Positions 1 through 9,511 of a stretch of 64,000 nucleotides of DNA are shown here, one piece after another. This DNA is from Bretschneidera sinensis (taxonomy: Eukaryota; Streptophyta; Magnoliopsida; Brassicales; Akaniaceae): contig CM043702.1 in assembly GCA_023935145.1 (NCBI GenBank), forward strand, positions 79,119,320 to 79,183,319, written 5' to 3'. Numbering within the stretch: position 1 is the stretch's first letter; each line of letters opens with the position of its first letter. The translations under genes and the position numbers were made by a program. Under the pieces are notes generated by a model. That model was given only the letters and a program-made list of their open reading frames with translations. It was not told the DNA's origin and searched no databases.

Positions 1-718
1 CACATATAAAATGACTCGCATTTAATTTTCAACTTGTACATGGACCCTACTTTGAGTGAAATCACACATTTCTAATAAATTTTGGTTAGTATATCACTTG
101 CCAAATTTAATAGCCCATTATAATGAGAAATTATTGGGTATTCTTGACCTTATGTGGTGTTACCATTCGCCCATTGATAACATAAGAAACTCCCACGGTA
201 ATTCCAAGTAACTTCAGTGATAACACAATACATTGGTACCATTCGAGTTCCAATGGGTGAATGGTAACACTATATAAGGTCAGGAATACCTAATAATTTT
301 AATAGGTGTAGAGAGCAATCTACAAGAAGTGATAAACATGCAACATTGTTCTTGTTATCTTCACTCCAAACAAAACTCTAGTTTTTATATTCTGCTATTA
401 ATCCACAATATTTATCTCTAGTATTAGAGGAAAATGAAAGAGGATTACAAAAATAATATTAGATTCTTTACCATAACGAGAGAATCAAGAAAAATGTTTT
501 GGCTTATTAATCTCCTTCAAGATTTTATCAGATCAATTAGAAGATTTACTCCTCTCATTGCAGAGTTTGGAAAGAAAAGGTTTGTGAGTGAGGTAATGAC
601 AATAATTCGGCATTGTGTGCTACAACTGATTATAGCCTACTTTTGGTTAATTTATATGGGCTTCTTGTTTTTCTTTTGCTGATGATTTTTTTTTAAGGCT
701 TTATAGCTATAGATAATA
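1..718. other. AT-rich intergenic left edge
   Basis: No recognisable gene. The stretch holds the hairpin listed separately (130-297). An 82-codon open frame at 434-682 has no motif I recognise and looks like chance. The TAATA at 714-718 is the left target duplication of the adjacent solo LTR. Confidence 0.6.
130..297. repeat. 168-bp inverted repeat, MITE-like hairpin
   Basis: The arms 130-176 and 251-297 are inverted copies of each other, about 47 bp with only a handful of mismatches, separated by a 74-bp spacer. The terminal motif reads ATTATTRGGTATTCYTGACC. The size and long arms fit a miniature inverted-repeat or foldback element. I could not see a clear target duplication next to the arms, so the class is open. 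Confidence 0.6.
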
Positions 719-900
719 TGTAGAGCCCGATACCTTAACTGGGATATTTAAAATCACGGGGTTGTATTTCGATGCATGATTGGTGTATAAGATGATTCTA
801 GGATTTAATTTAAATTCTTATGAGAATGTAAGAGTGAGAGTAGAAGTTGTAATTTAAAGTATAAGACAAGGATAAGTGTAGAGTCCCTTCTTTCTTTTAA

Positions 901-923
901 ATTATATATATATATATATATAT
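901..923. repeat. (TA)n microsatellite
   Basis: An uninterrupted run of TA dinucleotides inside the solo LTR. Confidence 0.9.
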
Positions 924-2640
924 CAATAAAGTAAATTATAATTTTATATATTAGATGTATATATTATTTATTATATGAGGGGTAAAATAGATATAAAATA
1001 ATTGAAACTATATGTATAGAAACTAAGAATGTCTTATAAAGAAATTAATCCTAGAAACATTTGGGCTTTGGTAAACAAAGATAAGGAAAAATAAGTTTAT
1101 ATCTTCTAAATTAATTAAAGAAATAAATGAAGGGTATATAGGTAAAAGTTTTACCTTTAGGACCACTATGTAAAGCCTAAAGACCTAAAATCAGCAAAAC
1201 ACACTTCATTTTTTCTCTACAGAAATCGGATAAAAGAATGAGAGAGCATAAATTTTTTCTTCTTTCTTCATTGTTGAAAAACCCAAAATCCATAACCTTC
1301 TCTAAGCTCACCCCCTCACACGACCACTCCACTTGCCCTCAAATTTTATATAGAAGCTACTGACGAGCTGGGAGGTGAGACTTCATGAGTGGCGCACGGC
1401 AGCGCGTGGGCCCCACACTCTATACACCCAATTTTCCCCTATTTTGAATTTTTAGCCATTTTTACAAGAAATTTGAGGTAGAACCTTCTTCCATATTGTT
1501 TCTCCTTTAAATTAGACTTGAAAACTTAAATTTATAGTTTTGTTTGGTTGAATTTGGTTTTAAATTGAGAAAGTTTGAATTGTTGGGAGTTAAATGGAAT
1601 TCTTGGAAAAATTATTGAGTTTTGTTAAGACTAAAAATATTTGAGCATAAATTGAGTTATGGGTGTTGTAAAAAATGAAATTTGACACCTAATAGAGTAT
1701 GAGTTTAATTGGATTTGTTTTAATTTTATAAAGTGGAGAGTTTCCTTGGTGAGAATTCTTAATTTTCATGGAATTTGTTATCTATAATTGATATGGAATG
1801 AAATTATTTAGTAAATTCACTTTGAGTTCTCTTGACTTTGGAAACCAATTTTTCTCAATAATTTTCTTATTGAAGGGTTTTAGCAAATAAATAATTGTTT
1901 TGAGGCATAAGCTTGAAAATTGATGGAAAATGAAGGAGAACAAGAGAAAGTGAACATGTAAACCTTGGAAAAAAAATCGTCACTAATTGATTTTAATAAG
2001 TTATTAACCATTTAGTATGTCAGAAATGGGAAGGAATTAAGGAAGTTGGGCATAATTTAAGGCTTAGGCTTGATATTTCTAAATTGTAGGTCTAAACTTT
2101 AAATTCTTGTGTAGTGATGTGTCGATGTATAACACTATAAGAGTAGTACATGAGTATATGTGCTTGAAGTTTTAATTAAAACTAGTATAACATAAATGTG
2201 TAACATGGATATGAGATTATTGGTAAATTTCATCCGATAGTAAAAAGAGGGTATGTGTACATGCTTCACATTTAAAGGAGAAAACATGTGAAATAACTTA
2301 TAATTTTAGACTATTTCATATAGTTGCTTAGTAAAGATGAATATTATTTATATGTATGCATCTTCATACAATATATTAAATCATATATAATCTTTAGGCG
2401 TGATCGAAGAACATACCAAGGACAAAGAAGTAGTTCAAGATTAACACTTGGTGCTATAAAGGTGAGTTTTACCTTACTCTTAGTAAGTGTCGTGAATGAA
2501 ATGATAAAAACAAGACTTTTAAAAATATATGTAAGTATAATATTGGGAATTACAAACCATATAAAGGTATAAATAAATGTGTGTTTGATATTTAAGAGAC
2601 AAACTATAATATATTTTGATGTGTGTTTTGAAGTAAAGTT

Positions 2641-2797
2641 TGATATGAATGAGTTTATGGAATTGTATTTGAGAAATTATTTGTGTTATGTGATATGAAT
2701 GAGTTGAAGGAATTGTTTTTGAGAAATTATTTGTGTTGTGTGATATGAATGATTTGTGATTTGATGGAATTGTATTTGAGAAATTGTTTGTGTTGTG
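2641..2797 (+). repeat. 50-bp tandem repeat, three copies
   Basis: Units start at 2641, 2691 and 2741, each opening TGATATGAATGA and closing TTTGTGTTRTG. The third is stretched to 57 bp. They lie inside the solo LTR. Confidence 0.8.
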
Positions 2798-2846
2798 AAT
2801 TGTGTTTTATGAGATTTGAACTTCTTGATGATTATGTGGAAACGAT

Positions 2847-2900
2847 TGGAATGGAAAGTGAGGTGGAACCGAGTGGAGTGGAAAGTGAGGTGGAACCAAG
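2847..2900 (+). repeat. 27-bp tandem repeat, two copies
   Basis: Units 2847-2873 and 2874-2900 each contain GGAAAGTGAGGTGGAACC. They lie inside the solo LTR, just downstream of the 50-bp repeat. Confidence 0.8.
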
Positions 2901-4077
2901 TGGATGTATAATGTGATGATTAACATACCGGTACGTGGGGAAACGTCCTCGTTTTTATATGATTAGCCCAGTGAGGAGCATTGTGATGAAATTGACCTAG
3001 TGAGGGGCAATTGAATATGATGAGACGAGCTGAGACATGATCATACATTTCATTGCATTGCATTACATTCATTTCATTGATGATTGATGGAATTGGACTA
3101 TGAGGGGTACTCGTTGTGATTGGCTCATGAAGGGTATATGTTTTTAATTTGGCTCAGTGAGGGGCATGAAATATTGATTGTTGAAATGTGCAAAATGTTG
3201 AGGTGAGAATTACTCATAAATGATTGTCCTTATGCTGCGTGCAGTGTGATAAGAATTTTGTGTTAGTTAATTATTTGAAAGTATGTGTTTTCTTGTGAAA
3301 ATTGTTCCTTTTGTGATAAGTAATGAGAAAAGAAATCGAAAATGTTTTTAAAGGCCTTATTACTCGTATACATATGAAAAATGTTTTTTTTTTTTTGCAA
3401 CGAAGTTCGTAAATAAAGAAATAAATATTAAAATGATTACTTCTAGCAATGTGAATCTCTCTGAGCTTTTTAGCTCACCCTCTATTTTATTAATATTTCA
3501 GGCAAATTTCCAGAAGGCTTTGGATCAAGCCATTGGGGAGATTAAAGAAGAAAAGTGTCCATAGTAAGATTCTTATTCACGACATCCTCATTCCTTTGGG
3601 TCTTTCAAAGTCTAGTTTTTCTTGCACATGACTTTATATTGAAGAAAAAAAGGTGTATGTTGATGTTTTAGATGTATTTTTTTATAAGTACATGTCTTAT
3701 GTAATTTCTAGATATTAATTAGAATGTGCTGCAAAACTATGTAGAGGTAGTAATGTGTATGTACATGATGGTGATGAGCCGAGGGATGTTTTGCATGTTT
3801 TGAAGTAAGGGTATTGCATGTTGCATATAAGTTAAATTGCTCAATGCTTAAAACGTGATGATATCGTTCCGAGTAAGATAGTAAGACCCACTCGGTATGG
3901 GTAATTACATAATAGATTGCTTGATGATTTTGGAATTTATTTAGTCATTATTCTAGTGTCTTAAATTCTAGCTTATTCCGCCATACTACATGTATATCAA
4001 TATCATATCTACCAAATGAGTAGTTTACTTTTACTAATTAAATTTAGAAATATATGTTATGTTATCATCTAAGGTCC

Positions 4078-4249
4078 TCAAAAAGCTAAAAGAGAAATTA
4101 GAGTTTATGTTTACTGACTGCATCATGTTGCAGTAGTAGAAGCTCATATTTATATGGTACGTACAAAGTGTCCTAATAGGACTAGGGAACACCAGAGTGT
4201 CCTAATTGAATTGGGGTTTCCTATTTACAATAAACTAGAATTTCCTAAT
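4078..4249 (-). repeat. Element R left (3') LTR, outer segment
   Basis: It matches 36966 onward along its length, including the shared TTTATGTTTACTGACTG and GTCCTAATAGGACTAGGGAA. It breaks at 4249, where A1 starts, and resumes at 26054. The terminal bases read TC instead of TG, so the end has mutated. Confidence 0.85.
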
Positions 4250-5127
4250 GTTTAGATTTGTCTAAGAACTGAAGAGAGGAAAATTCAGCATCAAGTCAGC
4301 CTTGTGCGCCGCAACCCAGCCTTGGGGGCTGTGACCTCCAGCAACTCTAGGAGTTCAGCCCTTAGATGTGAGCCATGGTACAACCTCCCCAAGCCATGGC
4401 ACTCAGCAAGGATGAAGACATGGTGGTGTGCTGCACTATTGTGCGCCGTGACTAGCCCTGTTCTGGGCCGCGGCGCCAGGCACACCTGGAGCATTGTTTT
4501 CAACCTCTTGTGAAGGTGCATGGGACTTGGTTAAAATGCACAGGATTACTTAGACTCTTAGAGAGCCATGGGTCTTTGGTTCTTGAGATCTAAGGGTTAA
4601 GATTGATCTCAAAGACTAGATGAGGTAGTCATTGCTCTATATAAAGAGTCTTCTAACAACAAGTGAAGATACAAGACACAAAAATACAAGATCATCATAC
4701 AAGAGAATTCAAGTGCAAGTGTGAGAGTGCAAAGACATAAAACACAAAAGAGGCACTAGAATAGATCTCATTCAAGAGTGGCTGGGATTGAGAGAGAGCA
4801 TACAAGAAGAAGGGTTCAAGGTCTTTGTAATTGGAATTTTCTTGGGTAAAATTTCGGGGAAACACTTACTTCTTATCTCTTTCTTTTCTCTTCGTTCATG
4901 TATCAAGAACAAGAGGGTTCTTGAGGAGGTGTTGTTGTATTTGTAAGTACTCAATAATTTAGTGCAGAGAGCTCAGAGTAGCTCATGGGGACGTAGGCAT
5001 TTGCCAAACCTCGATAACAATTGCTTGTGTTCTTTCTTTGATTGGTTTGTTTCTGTTCATTACAAGTCATTCTAAACTTGGGTGTTTGGAAGATCACCAC
5101 TTGGGCATCTTGAAGTAATTTCCAACA
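4250..5127 (+). repeat. A1 5' LTR
   Basis: It starts TGTTTAGATTTGTCTAAG, one step from the TGTTGGGATTTGTCTAAG of its 3' partner, and ends TTTCCAACA just before a primer site. U3 contains a GC-rich block (about 4290-4500) of repeated 'gccgc/gccgtgacc' motifs that also makes spurious open frames on both strands. A TATA box, CTATATAAAG, is at 4637-4646. The promoter sense is plus. Confidence 0.88.
4637..4646 (+). promoter_or_regulatory. TATA box of A1 5' LTR
   Basis: CTATATAAAG sits about 390 bp into the LTR. The 3' LTR keeps the same box at 15328-15337, and C has it at 30462-30473 and 35558-35567. Confidence 0.7.
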
Positions 5128-5128
5128 G

Positions 5129-5184
5129 TGGTATCAAAGCTTTGGTGAGCGGGGTATCGAAGCTGGAACAGAAGGTATCAGAGC
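5129..5184 (+). promoter_or_regulatory. A1 primer-binding site with two further PBS-like copies
   Basis: TGGTATCAAAGC (5129-5140) follows the LTR end by one base and differs by one base from the initiator-Met-tRNA complement TGGTATCAGAGC. Two more near copies follow: GGGTATCGAAGC at 5152-5163 and AGGTATCAGAGC at 5173-5184. Confidence 0.8.
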
Positions 5185-5370
5185 AAGACTCCAAGAATCA
5201 AAGGTCAAATTCTTGGGTGATTGAAGAACTGTGCTGGGATCAAGATCTGATCGGGTTCTTGAGGGTGATTCAAGAACGGTGCTGGGATCAAGATTTGATT
5301 GAGTTCTTGGGATTTTGAAGTTGGAAAGCAATTGTGGGTGCTGCATAAATCTTGGTATTTTCTCCGCAAG

Positions 5371-8125
5371 ATGGGTTAAAATTTCATTGTTGAGAAGTTT
5401 GATGGAAAGGGAGACTTTGCCTTTTGGAAGCGAAAAATCAAAGCGATTCTTATGCAACAAAGGTGGACTTGGCTATCGGAGAAGATGATGCTTTTCCAGC
5501 AAGTATCACGGAGGTCCAGCGGATTATGATGAAGAAGATGGCGTATAGCACCATCTTTCTGCACATGTCGGATAATTTCACAAGGGAGTGCGAAGACTCG
5601 GAAGATCCAACTGTCATTTGGAAGAAACTAGATGAGTTGTTTCTCACCAAAACTCTCCCTAATAAGATTTATCTTCTTAAATGAATCTTTACTTTTAAAA
5701 TGGATCCTAATAAAGAGTTGCAAGATAATCTTGATGTGTTTAATAAACTAGCTCAAGATTTGGCTAGTTGTAGTATAACATTCCCAGATAAACAATTGGT
5801 TGTTATGTTATTGAATTCTCTTCCTGATTATATTGAAAGTTTGATTAATGCTATTGAATATGGAAGAGATACACTAACCAAGGAAATTGTGATCAATGCT
5901 ATAAGGGATCATGATTTCAAAGCCAAGATGAGGAAAACATCAAGTGGAGAAGGGCTATTCGTTAGAGGAAGGCCAACAACTCGGAATGGCAATAACATCC
6001 ATGGTAACTACCGAGAAAAATCAAAGGGTAGAAGGCAAAGCCACGGGAGATCGCATTCCAAACCAAGATTTGGAGGAAAGAGATGCTACTACTGCAATAA
6101 GGAGGGTCATTAAAAGAAAGACTGCAAGAAGAAGTTGTGGGATGAGAGAGGAAGAAGTCATACCAACAATGGAGAGGCTTCGGTTGCCAAAGGAGAACAG
6201 CAAGATGATGTTCTTGTTGTGTGCTCAAATGTGAGCAGGAGGCAAGGCAACGAGAAATTGATCCTGGATTCTGAGTGCTCTAATCACATGTGCCCTCACA
6301 GGGATTGGTTCAAGAATTTCAAGGAAACCAATGATGTAAAGGTTTTCTTGGGGAATGATACTTCTTGCCAAGTGAGGGGGATAGGAGACATCAAATTAAG
6401 GATGTTTGATGGAGTCACAAAGCTGCTGTAGAATGTGAGGTATCTTCCGGATTTGAGAAGAAATTTGATCTCATTGGGGCAGCTAGATTCCATGGAGTAC
6501 ACATACAAAGCAGAGGGAGGAAAGATCAAGGTAACCAAGAGATCTTTAATAGTAATCAAAGCAGCAATAAAGGATAGTCTCTATGAGATGATCGGAGAGA
6601 CATAAATCAAGGATCAAGCAGCAAGCTTGATGGCTGAGATGGATAAGGCAGTACTTTGGCACAATCGCTTGGGATATATAAACAAAAAGGGGCTATAAGT
6701 TCTCAGCAAGAATGGTCTACTTGATGGTGACAAAGTAGAGAAACTTGATTTATGCGAATGTTGCATTCTTGGGAAGCAACATCAAGTCAGCTTTAACACT
6801 GGAGTGCACAAGTCTAAGGGCATTCTTGACTACATTCATGCGGATCTTTGGAGCCCAGCAAGAACACCAACACAGGGAGGTAATCTTTACTTTCTGTCTT
6901 TAATTGATGATTATTCTAGAAAGGTTTGGGCTTATTTGCTTAAAAATAAATAAGATGCTTTGAATAAATTTGTGGTGTGGAAAAAGTTGCTGGAGACTCA
7001 AACGGGCAGGGTAGTTAAGGTGTTAAGAACCGATAATGGCTTAAAATTTTTTAATAAGGATTTTGATAAATTCTGTGAGTTAAATGGGATTCCAAGACAT
7101 AGAACGGTTGTGAAAACCCTTTAGCAAAATGGAGTTGCTAAAAGGATGAATAGGACCCTTATGGAAAAGGTTAAGTGCACGTTAATTGGGTCCAGTTTAC
7201 CAAAATGTTTTTGGAGGGAAGCTGTGTCTACTGCTGTATATTTGGTTAATAGATCACCCTCTAGGACTTTAGACCTTAAGACTCCCGAGGAGATGTGAAA
7301 TGGGAAACCCCCTGAGTTGAACAACCTTAGAACTTTTGGATGTGCTGCGTTTGCACATCAAAAGGATGATAAACTTAGCCCAAGGTCTAGAAAATGTGTG
7401 TTTCTAGGGTATGGTGATGGGGTTAAGGGGTATAGGTTATGGTCCTTAAAGCCAAAAGGGACTAAACTCATAATAAGTAGGGATGTCATTTTTAATGAAT
7501 TTCTATTTCCTTATTTGGAGAAAACTAACCCTGCAGGGGATAGTGGGCAAACCAGCCCAATATTTGTTGAGCATAGCATCAAGGAAAATTCAGTTATTGT
7601 AGAGCAAGGAAGGCAAGAGGCTTCGGACCAGGTAGAGCCCATTGATGAAGGCTAAGCTCAGGACACTCAAGAGGAGGCTGAACTAGAAGGGGATAATGCA
7701 GCAAATCAGAATGATTATCAGCTCACAAGGGACCGGGAAAAGAGGGTGGTCAGACCACCTTTGAGATATGGTTTTGCGGATGCTAATGTAGCAGCTCCTT
7801 ATTCAGAAGGAGGGGTTGAACTAGAAACTTACATGGATTCCATGGAATGTAAGGATTCCTCAAAGTGGCAGCTATGGAGGAAGAAATTGATTCTTTAAGG
7901 AAGAACAACTCTTGAGAATTGGTGCCTAAACCAGAAAAATAGAGAGTTGTGGATTGTAAATGGATTTACAAGATCAAAGAAGGGAACACTCCAGGGGATG
8001 AAGTCTGGTATAAGGCTAGGCTAATGGCAAAGAGGTTCACACATAGAGAAGGCATAGATTTCACAGAAATTTTCTCACCGGTTATGAATCACAAGGTGGA
8101 GGAAATGGTGAGTTTCCTCATCTAT
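5371..8125 (+). pseudogene. A1 gag-pol, N-terminal part, degenerate
   Basis: This encodes the Gag-protease-integrase-reverse transcriptase polyprotein of a Tork-type copia element. The ATG at 5371 is followed by a stop at 5377. A 1-base loss near 5461 shifts into the frame used by almost everything to about 7870. Visible parts are the gag core, a zinc knuckle CYYCNKEGH near 6083-6112 followed by a stop, a protease site with DSE in place of DSG (near 6265), the GAG-pre-integrase CECC motif (near 6755), and the integrase core with HADLW and RTDNG. The last integrase catalytic residue is changed (NGVAKRMN, normally NGVAERMN). Several in-frame stops are present. A further frameshift near 7870 leads into reverse transcriptase, where FSPVM is joined directly to HKVEEMV, skipping about 290 bp with catalytic motif A. 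The frame stops at the B1 insertion and resumes at 13891. Confidence 0.88.
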
Positions 8126-9129
8126 TATTGGTATTTGTCTAAGGTTTAAACATGTCTAAACATAGTTCAAAGATGGTTAAAGTCTAAATCAAGGTTGGAA
8201 GATTAAAATGCAGCATGTTGAAGGAGTGCACACATGTATGTGCATCCATTTAGGTGTGTGTGCACACCCCTAATCATCAAAGCAAAGTAGTGTGCACTGC
8301 TGTGTGAAGGGCAGCATCAGTGAGCGCCGTGCCTCTCCTTTACCAGTGCTGTGCCTTCCAGTAAGGGAGGTGCTAGAAGCAAGGAAGCGCCGTACCTCTC
8401 CTCCACCAGTGCCATACCTTCCAGAACATGGTGCAAAGGTACTCTGCCCAGTGCCGCACCGCCCCCTGTTCAGTGCCTAGGCGTTAGGCAAAGCTGAAGC
8501 ACACTTGGACAACTTGCTTAAACCTCCTCTTAGGTGCATGGATGCAAGGTTAAAATGCACAGCACCACTTAGGATTGATGAAGGGCCATGGTTAAGTGGT
8601 CATCAAGATCTAAGGGTGGAGAATGACATACAAGATTGGACAAGAAGTTGGTGCACCATATAAAGGGTCACCTAGGTTCAATCTCATAACAATAAGATGT
8701 GAAACACATTGTGATACAAGACATAAGTGTGTGTGTGACGTACATACAAGAGAGAATTGTTTGAGAGTACAAAGACACAGACATACAAGAGGGACTCATT
8801 GTAGAGAGGCTGGTTGTAAAGAAGAGAGAGTAGTATAGAATTGATAGAAAGCATTGTAATAGGTCTATCACTTTCTTGTTCTCTTCTTGGTTTCTTCAAG
8901 AACTTGAGCTTCTTGAAGAGGGTTGCTGTATTTGTAAAGAACCATTGATTTAGTGCAGAGAGTTTGGAGGAACTCATGGGGACATAGGCTATTGCCGAAC
9001 CTCGATAACAAATCACTTGTCTTCTTTTCTTTCTTGCTTTCTATTGCTGTATTTCTTTCTACAAATCATTCTAGACTTGGTTGTTTGGAAGATCACCACC
9101 TGGGCATCTTGTCAAGGTGATTTCCAATA
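8126..9129 (+). repeat. B1 5' LTR
   Basis: It starts TATTGGTATTTGTCTAAGG (ancestral TGTTGG, as in its 3' partner) and ends TTTCCAATA, mutated from CCAACA. U3 includes GC-rich 'cctctcctccaccag' repeats (about 8320-8470) that differ from the U3 block of A1. CATATAAAGG at 8657-8666 is the TATA box. Confidence 0.87.
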
Positions 9130-9130
9130 G

Positions 9131-9205
9131 TGGTATTAGAGCTAGAGGAGATACCACAATAGTGGTATTAGAGCTGGAGGAGCTTGCATAGCTGGGTATC
9201 GGAGC
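9131..9205 (+). promoter_or_regulatory. B1 primer-binding site and repeated PBS-like motifs
   Basis: TGGTATTAGAGC at 9131-9142 is repeated exactly at 9163-9174, and GGGTATCGGAGC follows at 9194-9205. All resemble the initiator-Met-tRNA complement. Only the first is in the usual place one base after the LTR. Confidence 0.75.
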
Positions 9206-9511
9206 AAGAAGAGAAGGTGTCGGAACAAGACTCCAAGAATCGGAGGTCAACTTCTTAGGTGATTTAAGAATGGAGTTAAGATCTATATCTGATCATGTTC
9301 TTGAGGTAAATTAAGAACAGAGTTAAGATCAATATCTCATCATGTTCTTTACGGTGATTCAAGAATGGAGTAAAGATCAAGATCTGATCGTGTTCTTGAG
9401 GGAGATTCAAGAACAGTATTAAGATCCATCTTCGATCTGTGTTCTTGAGGTTTAGGAGAAGTTGGAAAGCATTTGTGGGTATTGCATAAATCTGGGATCT
9501 TGTCTGCAAAG

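Larger units (their letters stand above)
719..3909 (+). mobile_element. Solo LTR, about 3.2 kb, gypsy-type family
   Basis: The block begins TGTAGAGCCCGATACC and ends in GGGTAATTACA, with the 5-bp duplication TAATA on both sides (714-718 and 3910-3914). No retroviral coding sequence lies between, so this is a single LTR left by LTR-LTR recombination. A related LTR occurs at 53683-56282. They share the start, the runs of 'cccatgaggggc'-like units, the motif TGAGCTTTTTAGCTCAC, and a similar end. Orientation is set by the TGTAGAGCC end and agrees with the second copy. I assign it to Ty3/gypsy only from LTR size and end sequence. Confidence 0.8.

Noticed and set aside
434..682. 82-codon open frame near the left edge
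   Set aside because: No motif, AT-rich composition typical of chance frames, and no plant gene structure around it.
4291..4521. Overlapping open frames on both strands in the A1 LTR
   Set aside because: They arise from the GC-rich U3 block, which suppresses stop codons. The same holds for 8292-8480, 15002-15205, 35210-35410 and 41910-42231.
8085..8125. Interpretation of the reverse transcriptase gap as a spliced intron
   Set aside because: GT and AG lie near the edges in C, but the block in C codes for conserved reverse transcriptase motifs, the junctions in A1 and B differ by a few bases, and direct-repeat sequence explains the gap better.
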